The notes under the pieces are model-generated. The model was given only the letters and a program-made list of their open reading frames with translations. It was not told where the DNA came from and ran no database searches. A DNA stretch of 64,000 nt, taken from assembly GCA_947462335.1 (NCBI GenBank), contig OX381706.1, positions 12,934,784-12,998,783 of the forward strand, written 5' to 3'. The first letter of the stretch is position 1. Every line of letters begins with the position of its first letter. Position numbers and translations under genes: made by a program. Positions 58,422-64,000 of the stretch are shown one piece after another. Source of the DNA: Harmothoe impar. Taxonomy: Eukaryota > Annelida > Polychaeta > Phyllodocida > Polynoidae.

Positions 58422-59605
58422 GGTGGGCTTGTTGAGGGCGTGAACGACGAGCTCGCCGCTAGGCGGTTGCGCCCTTTCCTTTTCTTACGCGGCACGCTCC
58501 TATAGGAAGTCGGAGTTTGGAAAAGTTCACGGTCGTCCTCCTCGTCTTCAGAGGATTGATCGTCCACCACCTGGAGAGAAGAGTCTGCTGCTGCTACTGC
58601 TGCTGCTGCTGCTGCTGCTTCTCCTTCTTCCGAGTCGAAGCTCGGTCGTTTCCGACCTCTGTCAGCAAGCCGTGTGTCCAAACTTTGGCCAGGTCCGCTC
58701 GCTTTATACAGATGGTTTCCGATCAAGGCGTCTGTGGGAACTGCTTCGCGCAGCGCTTTCGTGAACGGCGAGTAGCCCGCCGGTCTGGGCGCCGTCTTCC
58801 TGAACCTGGCGGCGTCGTTCAGTAAGTCCACTATGTTGATGCGACGCTCAGGTGGTATTCTCCGACCCGACATCTCGCGCACCGCACCGTCCTCGTTCCA
58901 CTTGATCACACCGGATTTCTCCAATTGTTTGTACAGCGCCACGGTCCGAGTGCGATTCCTCTTGGGAACTTGGTTCACCAACCGCTCGAGTAGGGACGCG
59001 CTGGCCTCTTCAGCAGACTGACGGAGGTGAGCCGGGGGCGAAGAAGAGTAGGACGAAGAGATGTTGCTGTTGTGGGGATTCGCGAGAAAAAATTGCAATC
59101 TATTCAACAACCTTCGGTATTTCAACATTTTCTCGCGCGATTCCAAAGTGGGGTCGTTCAACACTAAATCCAAGTCCCTGTAGATAAACTGTAGCACCTG
59201 GTGCAAGGCCGCGTCGGGATGAAGGGACTGTTCTGCCTGCTTGTGGTAATAGGCCATGTCGGCAGGTAGGCGGGCGGCGGTGGCAGGAGCGGAACTCTCG
59301 TTCTTTTCAGTGCGCTCATCAGGAAGAGGAGGAAGGTTTGGAGCAGTAGAAGTACTAGCAGCAGCGACTGCAGTAGTAGCAGCGCTAGTAGTAGCAGCAG
59401 CAGCGGGCACATGATGAAGTAGACCTGCTCGTGATGATTTGTAGAGCGTCTCAGGATCCACGAGCGCTAAACGTTTGTAGTGTTGTTGCTGCTCTGAGTC
59501 CGTCATGGGGACGACGGTGGCAATGACGCTGGTGGTGGCGGTAGTGGTGGTGGTGGTGGTGGTGGTGGTGCTGTCGGCGAGTAGGTGTCGAATGAGGTGT
59601 CTCAT
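58406..59605 (-). CDS. conserved Polinton protein of unknown function (399 aa)
   Basis: The start is the ATG at 59605 (MRHLIRHLL); the longer frame uses GTG. The N-terminal third is low-complexity (a Thr run, then Ala/Thr stretches). A helical segment follows (LHQVLQFIYRDLDLVLNDPT, then REKMLKYRRLLNRLQFFL) and then a conserved module, VIKWNEDGAV...INIVDLLNDAARFR...PTDALIGNHLY, at about 235-305. From memory, proteins with this helical part and a terminal (I/V)GW/KWNE-G-V...VPxxLIGN module accompany capsid genes in many animal Polintons; the function is unknown, perhaps a virion-associated or assembly factor. The C-terminus is acidic (SSEDEEDDRE) then basic (PRKKRKGR), an NLS-like pattern. Homopolymer codon runs suggest slippage-prone evolution. 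Confidence 0.8.
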   Translation of the reverse strand: MRHLIRHLLADSTTTTTTTTTTATTSVIATVVPMTDSEQQQHYKRLALVDPETLYKSSRAGLLHHVPAAAATTSAATTAVAAASTSTAPNLPPLPDERTEKNESSAPATAARLPADMAYYHKQAEQSLHPDAALHQVLQFIYRDLDLVLNDPTLESREKMLKYRRLLNRLQFFLANPHNSNISSSYSSSPPAHLRQSAEEASASLLERLVNQVPKRNRTRTVALYKQLEKSGVIKWNEDGAVREMSGRRIPPERRINIVDLLNDAARFRKTAPRPAGYSPFTKALREAVPTDALIGNHLYKASGPGQSLDTRLADRGRKRPSFDSEEGEAAAAAAAVAAADSSLQVVDDQSSEDEEDDRELFQTPTSYRSVPRKKRKGRNRLAASSSFTPSTSPPWANQ

Positions 59606-59943
59606 ATACGGAGAATGCACTTTATAAGCGGTAAGGCCATCCCTATGAGAGCCGGAATGAGGAAACCTCCCTCTTGTACCAAGACGCGTCTCTTTTTTTT
59701 GATGGGCGTAGATTTTTTGCCGACCTCCCTCAACACGTCAGCCGATTCTCGAAGCTTGTCCAGTTGTTTGTCGCTGAGCGGGATGTTCCCTACCAGTAAA
59801 TTGTGACAGATCTCACTTAACGCTGCGATCAGATCGTCGCTTCCAGAGTCTATTAGATGCAAGCAGTCCTTTGGCGAGCACTTAGCTAAGTGCTTGAGAG
59901 TACCAAAGTGTCTTTCGAGTAGATGAGAAGACTTTTTTTTTTG
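59602..59943 (-). CDS. small conserved core-like ORF lacking an ATG
   Basis: The open frame runs from directly after the ATPase stop (TAG 59944-59946) to 59602. Its predicted product has a helical, Cys-containing start (LKHLAKCSPKDCLHLI), a DLI-AL-EICHNLL-GNIPLS segment, a Lys-rich patch (KKSTPIKKKRR) and a hydrophobic tail after a GGF motif (GGFLIPALIGMALPLIKCIL). From memory this matches a small Polinton protein usually about 90-110 aa, similar in placement to virion core peptides. No in-frame ATG precedes the conserved part; the first ATG is near the very end. The frame is the same as the ATPase's, separated only by TAG and an A10 run. Possible routes: non-AUG initiation, readthrough of the TAG, frameshifting, or a lost start codon. 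The stop overlaps the next gene's ATG. Confidence 0.7.
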   Translation of the reverse strand, partial: QKKKSSHLLERHFGTLKHLAKCSPKDCLHLIDSGSDDLIAALSEICHNLLVGNIPLSDKQLDKLRESADVLREVGKKSTPIKKKRRVLVQEGGFLIPALIGMALPLIKCILRI

Positions 59944-60663
59944 CTACTGCTTTCTCTTGTTCTTTTTTTTGTCTAGCGGTACGAACACTAGCTGAGAGTG
60001 TATGGACGTCAAAGAGGAGCGTATTCTCAGATCGTCAGGTGTTGACTGCTTGAAGTCCAGAAGGAGGTATGAGTGAGGTCGCTTGAGTTCATGGGTAAAT
60101 ATACTAGAGAGGGCCGCCGCGTTGGACGGAAACACCTGGCGAGACAGACTAGCTATTTGCCCCATGTCGCGCGGGTTCTTGAAAACGATCATGTAGTGAG
60201 CGTTCAGACTCATAGTTCGAAAGTCGGGTGATTTCTGGAATAGGTTCTGAGTGATGTATATGACGCTCACGTTCCAGTGATGCGAGTATTTAGTAAAGAT
60301 GTCGGCTACCACTTGCTGATTGGAACTGCTCATCAGATCGTCCAATATCAGTAGAGTGTGGGGTCGTAAAGCGTCTTCTGCTACTTCCACGTCTCCCGCT
60401 ATAGACTCTTTGCTAGGAAGACCTTCTCTGAATTCCACACCGTACTGATTTTGCATTTTTTCAAACAGAGGTTGCCACTCGCCGTAATGGTAAAAAGTCT
60501 TTTCCACCGGCGGCGTGACCAAATTGTTCACGTCGCTCAGAAATTGATCCACCAAGCGCGATTTTCCACAACCCGACGGACCGCTAATGATACAACTAAA
60601 GGGTCCTTGTAGTCGAGCGTCGAAATGAATTTCTGTGAAGAGTTTGCTTTTACTACTGGACAT
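59944..60663 (-). CDS. genome-packaging ATPase (FtsK/HerA type)
   Basis: A 239-aa P-loop ATPase expected to pump DNA into the capsid. Walker A GPSGCGKS at residues 28-35, Walker B LLILDDL at 104-110, and a conserved VIYITQNLFQK motif (134-144) typical of the A32-like/Polinton packaging family. A charged C-terminus ends in KKKNKRKQ. The ATG at 60663 sits behind an A-rich leader; a TATA-like motif lies ~115 bases upstream. It ends in TAG directly before the in-frame core-like ORF. Size and motif spacing are normal. Confidence 0.93.
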   Translation of the reverse strand: MSSSKSKLFTEIHFDARLQGPFSCIISGPSGCGKSRLVDQFLSDVNNLVTPPVEKTFYHYGEWQPLFEKMQNQYGVEFREGLPSKESIAGDVEVAEDALRPHTLLILDDLMSSSNQQVVADIFTKYSHHWNVSVIYITQNLFQKSPDFRTMSLNAHYMIVFKNPRDMGQIASLSRQVFPSNAAALSSIFTHELKRPHSYLLLDFKQSTPDDLRIRSSLTSIHSQLVFVPLDKKKNKRKQ

Positions 60664-60777
60664 TTTTTTTTGTTTTTTTTTCAGGACGCGTCAGAGAGCG
60701 GTTGTGTGTCTGACTGTCTGCTGTGTTTCTCACTCGAACGGTCGGTAGTGAATGGTTGTGGAGAAAAGTCAGCCGAC

Positions 60778-60792
60778 CTTTTTATTGATACC
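60778..60792 (-). promoter_or_regulatory. TATA-like element upstream of the ATPase
   Basis: Minus strand reads GGTATCAATAAAAAGGTC, differing from the capsid element (GGTATAAATAAAAAGAC) at few positions. Confidence 0.55.
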
Positions 60793-60871
60793 GGCCGGTG
60801 TCACAGTAGCGGCGGCAGAAGTGACTTTTTTTTGCGATAAAATTCTATTTTCACTCAATAGTCATAAATGT

Positions 60872-60904
60872 TTGTATCAGACTCCAGAGGAGTCTGATAC
60901 AAAT
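60872..60904. terminator. perfect 15-bp hairpin between ORFs
   Basis: TTTGTATCAGACTCC-AGA-GGAGTCTGATACAAA. It lies in the 357-base gap between the 216-aa ORF (upstream in the leftward direction) and the ATPase, so in RNA it would be in a 3-prime UTR or between transcription units. Role unknown: RNA-processing or stability element, or an operator. Confidence 0.75.
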
Positions 60905-60926
60905 ATTTATTTTTTTTTTAAAAAAG

Positions 60927-61014
60927 AAGAAGAGGAGGAGGAGGAAGAGGAGGAGGAGGAGGAGGAGGAGGAGGAGGAGGAGGAGATTAATTTTTTTTTT
61001 TTTTTTTTTTTTTT
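60927..61014. repeat. (GAG)n tract and T-run
   Basis: GAG/GAA trinucleotides at 60927-60985 are followed by a ~24-base T-run ending at 61014. On the minus strand this is a long poly(A) starting about nine bases after the stop of the 216-aa ORF, then a CTC-rich stretch. Confidence 0.9.
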
Positions 61015-61020
61015 GATCAT

Positions 61021-61671
61021 TTAGGCAAAGCTCGTCGCTTTGCCGTTTTTTTTTCTATTTCTGTGTTGTGACACGATTGTCTCGAAAAAGCAATAAGGCG
61101 TGTGAGCGCGGCGGTGACAAATACATATTGGAGCGTATGGTTTAAAATAGTGCGTCCCTATCTTCTTCAATTCGGCTGCGTTGCAATATGCGGGATAACA
61201 AGTGACGACGTCGAAACGTTTAGAGACCGTGTTCACGTCAGCCACAACGCGCGCCCACCGAGTGGGAGCTGCAGTCGCTCCCAAGAAACCGATCGGCTTG
61301 TCGAATCGTTTCATAGCACTTATTCTCACTTTATAAGAGGAGGCAGGGTGAGGAGAGTAGCGGCGCTCTTTCTTTTCATGAAACGCCCAACGAGTGGGGG
61401 CGCTGAGAGCAGCTGTTATGCAATAGTAGAGTAAATGCTGTTCTGAGAAGACGGCTCTCGGCCATGTCGCTACGTTTTCCTTTTCCGCTCTTGTATAACG
61501 ACGATGGCGCTCAGCTTTGCATTTCTCGAGAATTCGGTACGCCTCAAGAGAAGCGTGAACCTCAACTACGTGACGCTCTCTCCTTTGAGATAAAAAAATA
61601 GCCGGGCAGTTGAGGAGAGCGCTTTGTTCGCGCGACCGTCTTTTAGAAACTCGCGCCCTCTGCAGCGCCAT
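61021..61671 (-). CDS. 216-aa ORFan in the place of PolB
   Basis: Not recognised. The ATG at 61671 is in good context (AGAAATGG) and the frame is uninterrupted. The protein is basic. An Arg-rich N-terminus (RARVSKRRSREQ) is followed by a helical charged middle, then two related segments containing APTRWA (about 91-96 and 135-140), an internal duplication. The C-terminal part has spaced Cys/His (CYPAYC near 158-163, then CICHRRAHTPYC near 182-193), which could bind zinc. A TATAAAAG box lies ~220 bases upstream on the same strand. The DNA polymerase B usually present in Polintons is missing and this gene lies in that half, so a replication-related or DNA-binding role is a guess. A poly(A) run sits just after the stop. 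Confidence 0.65.
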   Translation of the reverse strand: MALQRARVSKRRSREQSALLNCPAIFLSQRRERHVVEVHASLEAYRILEKCKAERHRRYTRAEKENVATWPRAVFSEQHLLYYCITAALSAPTRWAFHEKKERRYSPHPASSYKVRISAMKRFDKPIGFLGATAAPTRWARVVADVNTVSKRFDVVTCYPAYCNAAELKKIGTHYFKPYAPICICHRRAHTPYCFFETIVSQHRNRKKNGKATSFA

Positions 61672-61888
61672 ATTTCTTTCCTCCGAAACAAAAAAGACTG
61701 AGTGAAAATAAAAATTTAAGAAAACAAAAAGCTCAAAGAAAAAAAATAAGCAATAAGCAGACTCAGCTCGAAATTCCCTGCTGGCGTGATGGCGGTGACT
61801 GCAGGCGGTGGCGGCGGTCGGCTGGCCGGCGGTGGCGGTGTCGGCGGCGATGGTAGAAGGGTGTGTGGAAAGAGAGACGCATCTCAGT

Positions 61889-61896
61889 CTTTTATA
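61889..61896 (-). promoter_or_regulatory. TATA box for leftward transcription
   Basis: Minus strand reads TCCTATAAAAGACTGAG. The first long ORF downstream is the 216-aa gene, with a predicted leader of ~190 bases. Confidence 0.65.
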
Positions 61897-62094
61897 GGAG
61901 CGGCGAGTCTGACATTTTCAGCTGTCGCATGCTGACCTGCTGCTATCATAAGAGAAACAAAAGCCCTAATCACACTTTTCAGCTGGATCCTTCCACCCCG
62001 CCAGACATGGATCCCAGATGGGAAGGCGGTTTAAAATTAAATCCGTGTACCGACTGTCATACAATAGGGTAATTAGTTGAACGCGTGTTACCTG

Positions 62095-62124
62095 TATAAA
62101 GGATTAACGGGTCATAGGCTCAGC
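62095..62124 (+). promoter_or_regulatory. rightward TATA plus initiator-like TCAGC
   Basis: GTATAAAGG is followed at core-promoter distance by GCTCAGCG, whose A lies ~27 bases from the TATA. It may be an alternative promoter for the alanine-rich gene; no other rightward ORF follows closely. Confidence 0.5.
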
Positions 62125-62386
62125 GTGTGTATAGAAAAACAACTACAGGTAGCGTGAACAAAGCGACCCCCTCCCTTTCTGTCACTCTGTCTGTGACTAG
62201 AGGGTGCGCGTGTGGTAAGCGGCTTATATCTAAAGAAAAAAACAAATCACCCTCGCCTGTCATCAGCAGACAGCCGGCTGGCGGCTGGAAAATGCGATTA
62301 GAGGGATGATGAGCCACGTAGTAAGCGACTTAAGGCTGATCTAAAGACCTGCCGTGAAGGGGCAGCTGGCCGGTGGCTTGAAAAAA

Positions 62387-62430
62387 GGCGGGGCGTAAGG
62401 GTATATAAGGGGAGTGAAACCACATTCAGC
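62387..62430 (+). promoter_or_regulatory. GC box, TATA and initiator for rightward gene
   Basis: GGCGGGGC (62387-62394), TATATAAGG (62402-62410) and ATTCAGC (A at 62428, ~26 bases after the TATA start) are arranged as a textbook RNA polymerase II core promoter, ~100 bases upstream of the ATG at 62525. Confidence 0.75.
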
Positions 62431-62449
62431 ATCGTCATCATCGTTCACG

Positions 62450-62494
<45 letters not shown>

Positions 62495-62524
62495 GCACCG
62501 CGCCTCAATTTGCAGATCCTCGTG

Positions 62525-63160
62525 ATGGAAAGTTGCTACCGTGACATGAAGCGGAATGACGAAGCGGCGCGCGAATGTGAAGCTGATGCTGTAGCCTCTG
62601 CTACTGCTGCTGCTAGTGCTGCTCAGCGTGCTACTGCTGCATTTACTGCGGCTGTTAGTGACGCGGGTCGTGATGACGTTGTTGTTGTTGCCGCTGCGGC
62701 TGTGACTGCTGCTGTTGCTGCCGCCGATGCAGCTACTCATGCCACCGATGCCGACGCTGCTGCTGCTGATGCTGTTGCGGCTGCCGATGACGCCGCTGAT
62801 AACGCTACTAGTGCCCGCTCTGCCGCCCTTGCTACTGTCGCTGCTGCTGTTGTTGCTAATGCTCACGCTACTGCTGCTGCTGCTGCTGCTACTGCTGCTA
62901 CCGCTGCTGCCGAGGCTGCTGCCGCTGCTGCCGATGCTGCTGCCGATGCTGCCGATGCTGCTGCCGATGCTGATGTTAGCAGTCGCGTCGACAAAGAATC
63001 GTCATTTGTCACTCTTAAAGCCGCTCCAGTGGAACGCGCGACGGGTAGTAGGGCTACCAACGCGACGGCCGGATGGTGCAAATGGTGTCGTCGCTTCTGC
63101 TCGTGCGCTTGCTTTTCTTCCGGTCCTACCTGCTGCTGCTACGGTATGATAGTGTTATAG
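62525..63160 (+). CDS. alanine-rich protein with cysteine tail (211 aa)
   Basis: The only rightward gene. The start is the ATG at 62525 (GTGATGG context) rather than the upstream GTG. N-terminus MESCYRDMKRNDEAARECEA is charged. Residues ~22-155 are mostly Ala with regularly spaced Asp, Thr, Val and Ser, predicting long alpha-helix or coiled coil. The last ~30 residues switch to a Trp/Cys-rich tail (GWCKWCRRFCSCACF, then TCCCYGMIVL) with about nine cysteines. Alanine codons are mixed (GCT, GCC, GCG, GCA), so it is not a simple GCT expansion, though GCT-rich DNA gives open frames on other strands too. A GC box, TATA and initiator lie upstream. I know no homologue. A rod-like structural or surface protein anchored through the cysteine tail is one speculation. 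Confidence 0.65.
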   Translation: MESCYRDMKRNDEAARECEADAVASATAAASAAQRATAAFTAAVSDAGRDDVVVVAAAAVTAAVAAADAATHATDADAAAADAVAAADDAADNATSARSAALATVAAAVVANAHATAAAAAATAATAAAEAAAAAADAAADAADAAADADVSSRVDKESSFVTLKAAPVERATGSRATNATAGWCKWCRRFCSCACFSSGPTCCCYGMIVL

Positions 63161-63249
63161 TGTTTGAATGAGAACGCGCGTAGTTACACATAGACGCTGT
63201 TACAGATGTGCTTTTTTATTCGAAAATATAATTTTAACATAAGATGGAA

Positions 63250-63668
63250 CTTGTTGTGTTTTTTTCTATATATACGTTGTTTGTTTACAAACAGTCACGT
63301 GTCACGTGGTGTTGTTTACAAACAAGAGAGCCACGTGGTGTTGTTTACAAACAAACCCTAAGTAGGTCACGTTACCCTAGTTACCAGAATGCCGGCTTCT
63401 GATTGGCTGAGCCTAAGTAGGTCACGTGACATAAGTAGGTCACGTTACCATAGTTACCAGAATGCCAGCCTCTCATTGGCTGAGAGCTTCTAAGTAGGTC
63501 AGTAGGTCACCCAAAATGCTGGCTTCTGATTGGCTGAGAGCCCTAAGTAGGTCACGTTACCATGGCAACGGGTCATGTGACCAAATAGAGGCCTCTGATT
63601 GGCTGCATGTCGATTGAGTAATAAACAGTACTTAACTATAGTCCCGTTCCGATACATACTATACTACT
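63250..63668 (-). repeat. right terminal inverted repeat (419 bp)
   Basis: Mirror of 53140-53580. Inner end ACTTGTTGTG, outer end TACTATACTACT. It contains the same CCAAT (as ATTGG), CACGTG and TTGTTTACAAACA words. An AATAAA at 63620-63625 could end rightward transcripts. Confidence 0.95.
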
Positions 63669-63674
63669 CCTATC
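63669..63674 (+). repeat. right target-site duplication CCTATC
   Basis: Identical to 53134-53139. Confidence 0.95.
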
Positions 63675-64000
63675 CCCAAACTTTGGACTCGGTCTGATCC
63701 CAATATCAACCAATTAGTTTCCTCAAACGTTATGAATTGGGCCCCAGTAGACTACACCTGCAGAAAAGCCGCCTACATATAGTATAGAGCACGTGTGTGG
63801 TGATTGAGAGCGGACAGCAGAGTATGTGAAGAGGGGTGTGAGATGGAGACGTGGGCTGGGTACCAGAGGATCTGTCATCCACAGATACGACCAGAATTGG
63901 CGGGAAAGGTCCCGCGGTGAGTGCTAGTGGGGGCCAAAGGTCGTCTGCTCACTAAAGCTGTGCCACCTGAACTGCCCCTCACCGTTAGCAGACACCCCGG
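63675..64000. other. right flank, no feature recognised
   Basis: Host DNA continuing from the target site. No gene or repeat recognised. Confidence 0.4.

Larger units (their letters stand above)
61672..62524. other. intergenic promoter region of the Polinton
   Basis: No ORF of merit. Holds a GGCGGT/GGCGGC-rich stretch (61795-61857), one leftward TATA (61889) and two rightward TATA boxes (62095, 62402), and a CTA trinucleotide run in the presumed leader of the rightward gene (62450-62486). It resembles a divergent control region between the leftward virion genes and the rightward gene. Confidence 0.6.
53140..63668 (-). mobile_element. complete Polinton/Maverick element, 10,529 bp, no PolB
   Basis: Ends begin AGTAGTATAG and mirror each other over ~420-440 bp, flanked by a perfect 6-bp duplication. 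Inside are the Polinton hallmark genes: rve-type integrase with chromodomain, FtsK/HerA-type packaging ATPase, adenain-like protease, double-jelly-roll major capsid and minor capsid, plus small core-like proteins. All these frames are open, without stops or frameshifts, so the insertion looks young. Most Polintons are 15-20 kb and carry a protein-primed family B DNA polymerase; none is visible here. Two ORFans and a promoter-rich spacer occupy the right third. GC content is clearly higher than the flanks. It may depend on another element or virus for replication, or be an internally deleted derivative that kept all virion genes. Confidence 0.95.

Noticed and set aside
59606..59620. Upstream GTG start for the 399-aa protein
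   Set aside because: Eukaryotic context makes the ATG at 59605 more likely.
60752..61024. 90-aa plus-strand ORF with a long Glu run
   Set aside because: Translation of the GAG repeat and T-run in the Polinton intergenic region.
62414..62524. N-terminal Leu-rich extension of the alanine-rich protein (signal-peptide-like)
   Set aside because: It starts at GTG and the Leu run is simply the CTA trinucleotide repeat in the leader; the first ATG is at 62525.
62483..63149. Long frames on the other strand and frames over the alanine-rich gene
   Set aside because: Shadows produced by the GCT-type triplet composition; they lack a promoter and do not include a distinct non-repetitive end.

Overview
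The window reads as eukaryotic, almost certainly metazoan (probably a marine invertebrate; I cannot name the species). It is AT-rich, gene-poor DNA crowded with short inverted-repeat transposons (MITEs), microsatellites, minisatellites, tRNA-like sequences and segmental duplications. Most open frames in the first 53 kb are chance products of repeats. I see no convincing host protein-coding gene.

Layout. 1-17 kb: two diverged copies of a ~2 kb segment (1-2340 and 15024-16930) plus smaller duplicated blocks, with MITE insertions present in one copy and absent from the other; at 11.1-12.7 kb an inverted-repeat-bounded block carries tandem tRNA-like sequences. 17-23.9 kb: MITEs and a GTCC-rich repeat field. 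23.9-27.8 kb: a decayed DNA transposon with ~710-bp terminal inverted repeats around a broken gene ending in a tesmin/TSO1-like CXC cysteine motif. 28-31 kb: three compact MITEs and a cluster of short TAGTCC palindromes. 31.1-34.2 kb: a ~3.1 kb inverted structure built of minisatellite, including a 45-bp tandem unit. 34-53 kb: more MITEs, notably a recurring family with CCCTTTAAGG ends next to TTAA and internal GCATCATGC hairpins.

53140-63668: a complete, apparently fresh Polinton/Maverick element of 10,529 bp. It has ~420-440 bp inverted terminal repeats and a perfect 6-bp target duplication (CCTATC). Ten open frames run leftward: an ORFan (216 aa), the packaging ATPase, a small core-like ORF without an ATG, a conserved 399-aa protein, a chromodomain integrase, minor capsid, a basic core/pVI-like protein, the major capsid, an adenain-like protease and a cysteine-rich ORF. 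One runs rightward: an alanine-rich protein with a cysteine tail. Together these encode DNA integration, capsid assembly, DNA packaging and capsid maturation, so the element looks able to form virions. It has no recognisable protein-primed DNA polymerase B, the usual Polinton replication gene; the space holds two ORFans and a TATA-rich intergenic region. The terminal repeats hold clusters of CCAAT, CACGTG and TGTTTAC motifs, and several genes have TATA elements. This element is the most interesting object in the window.
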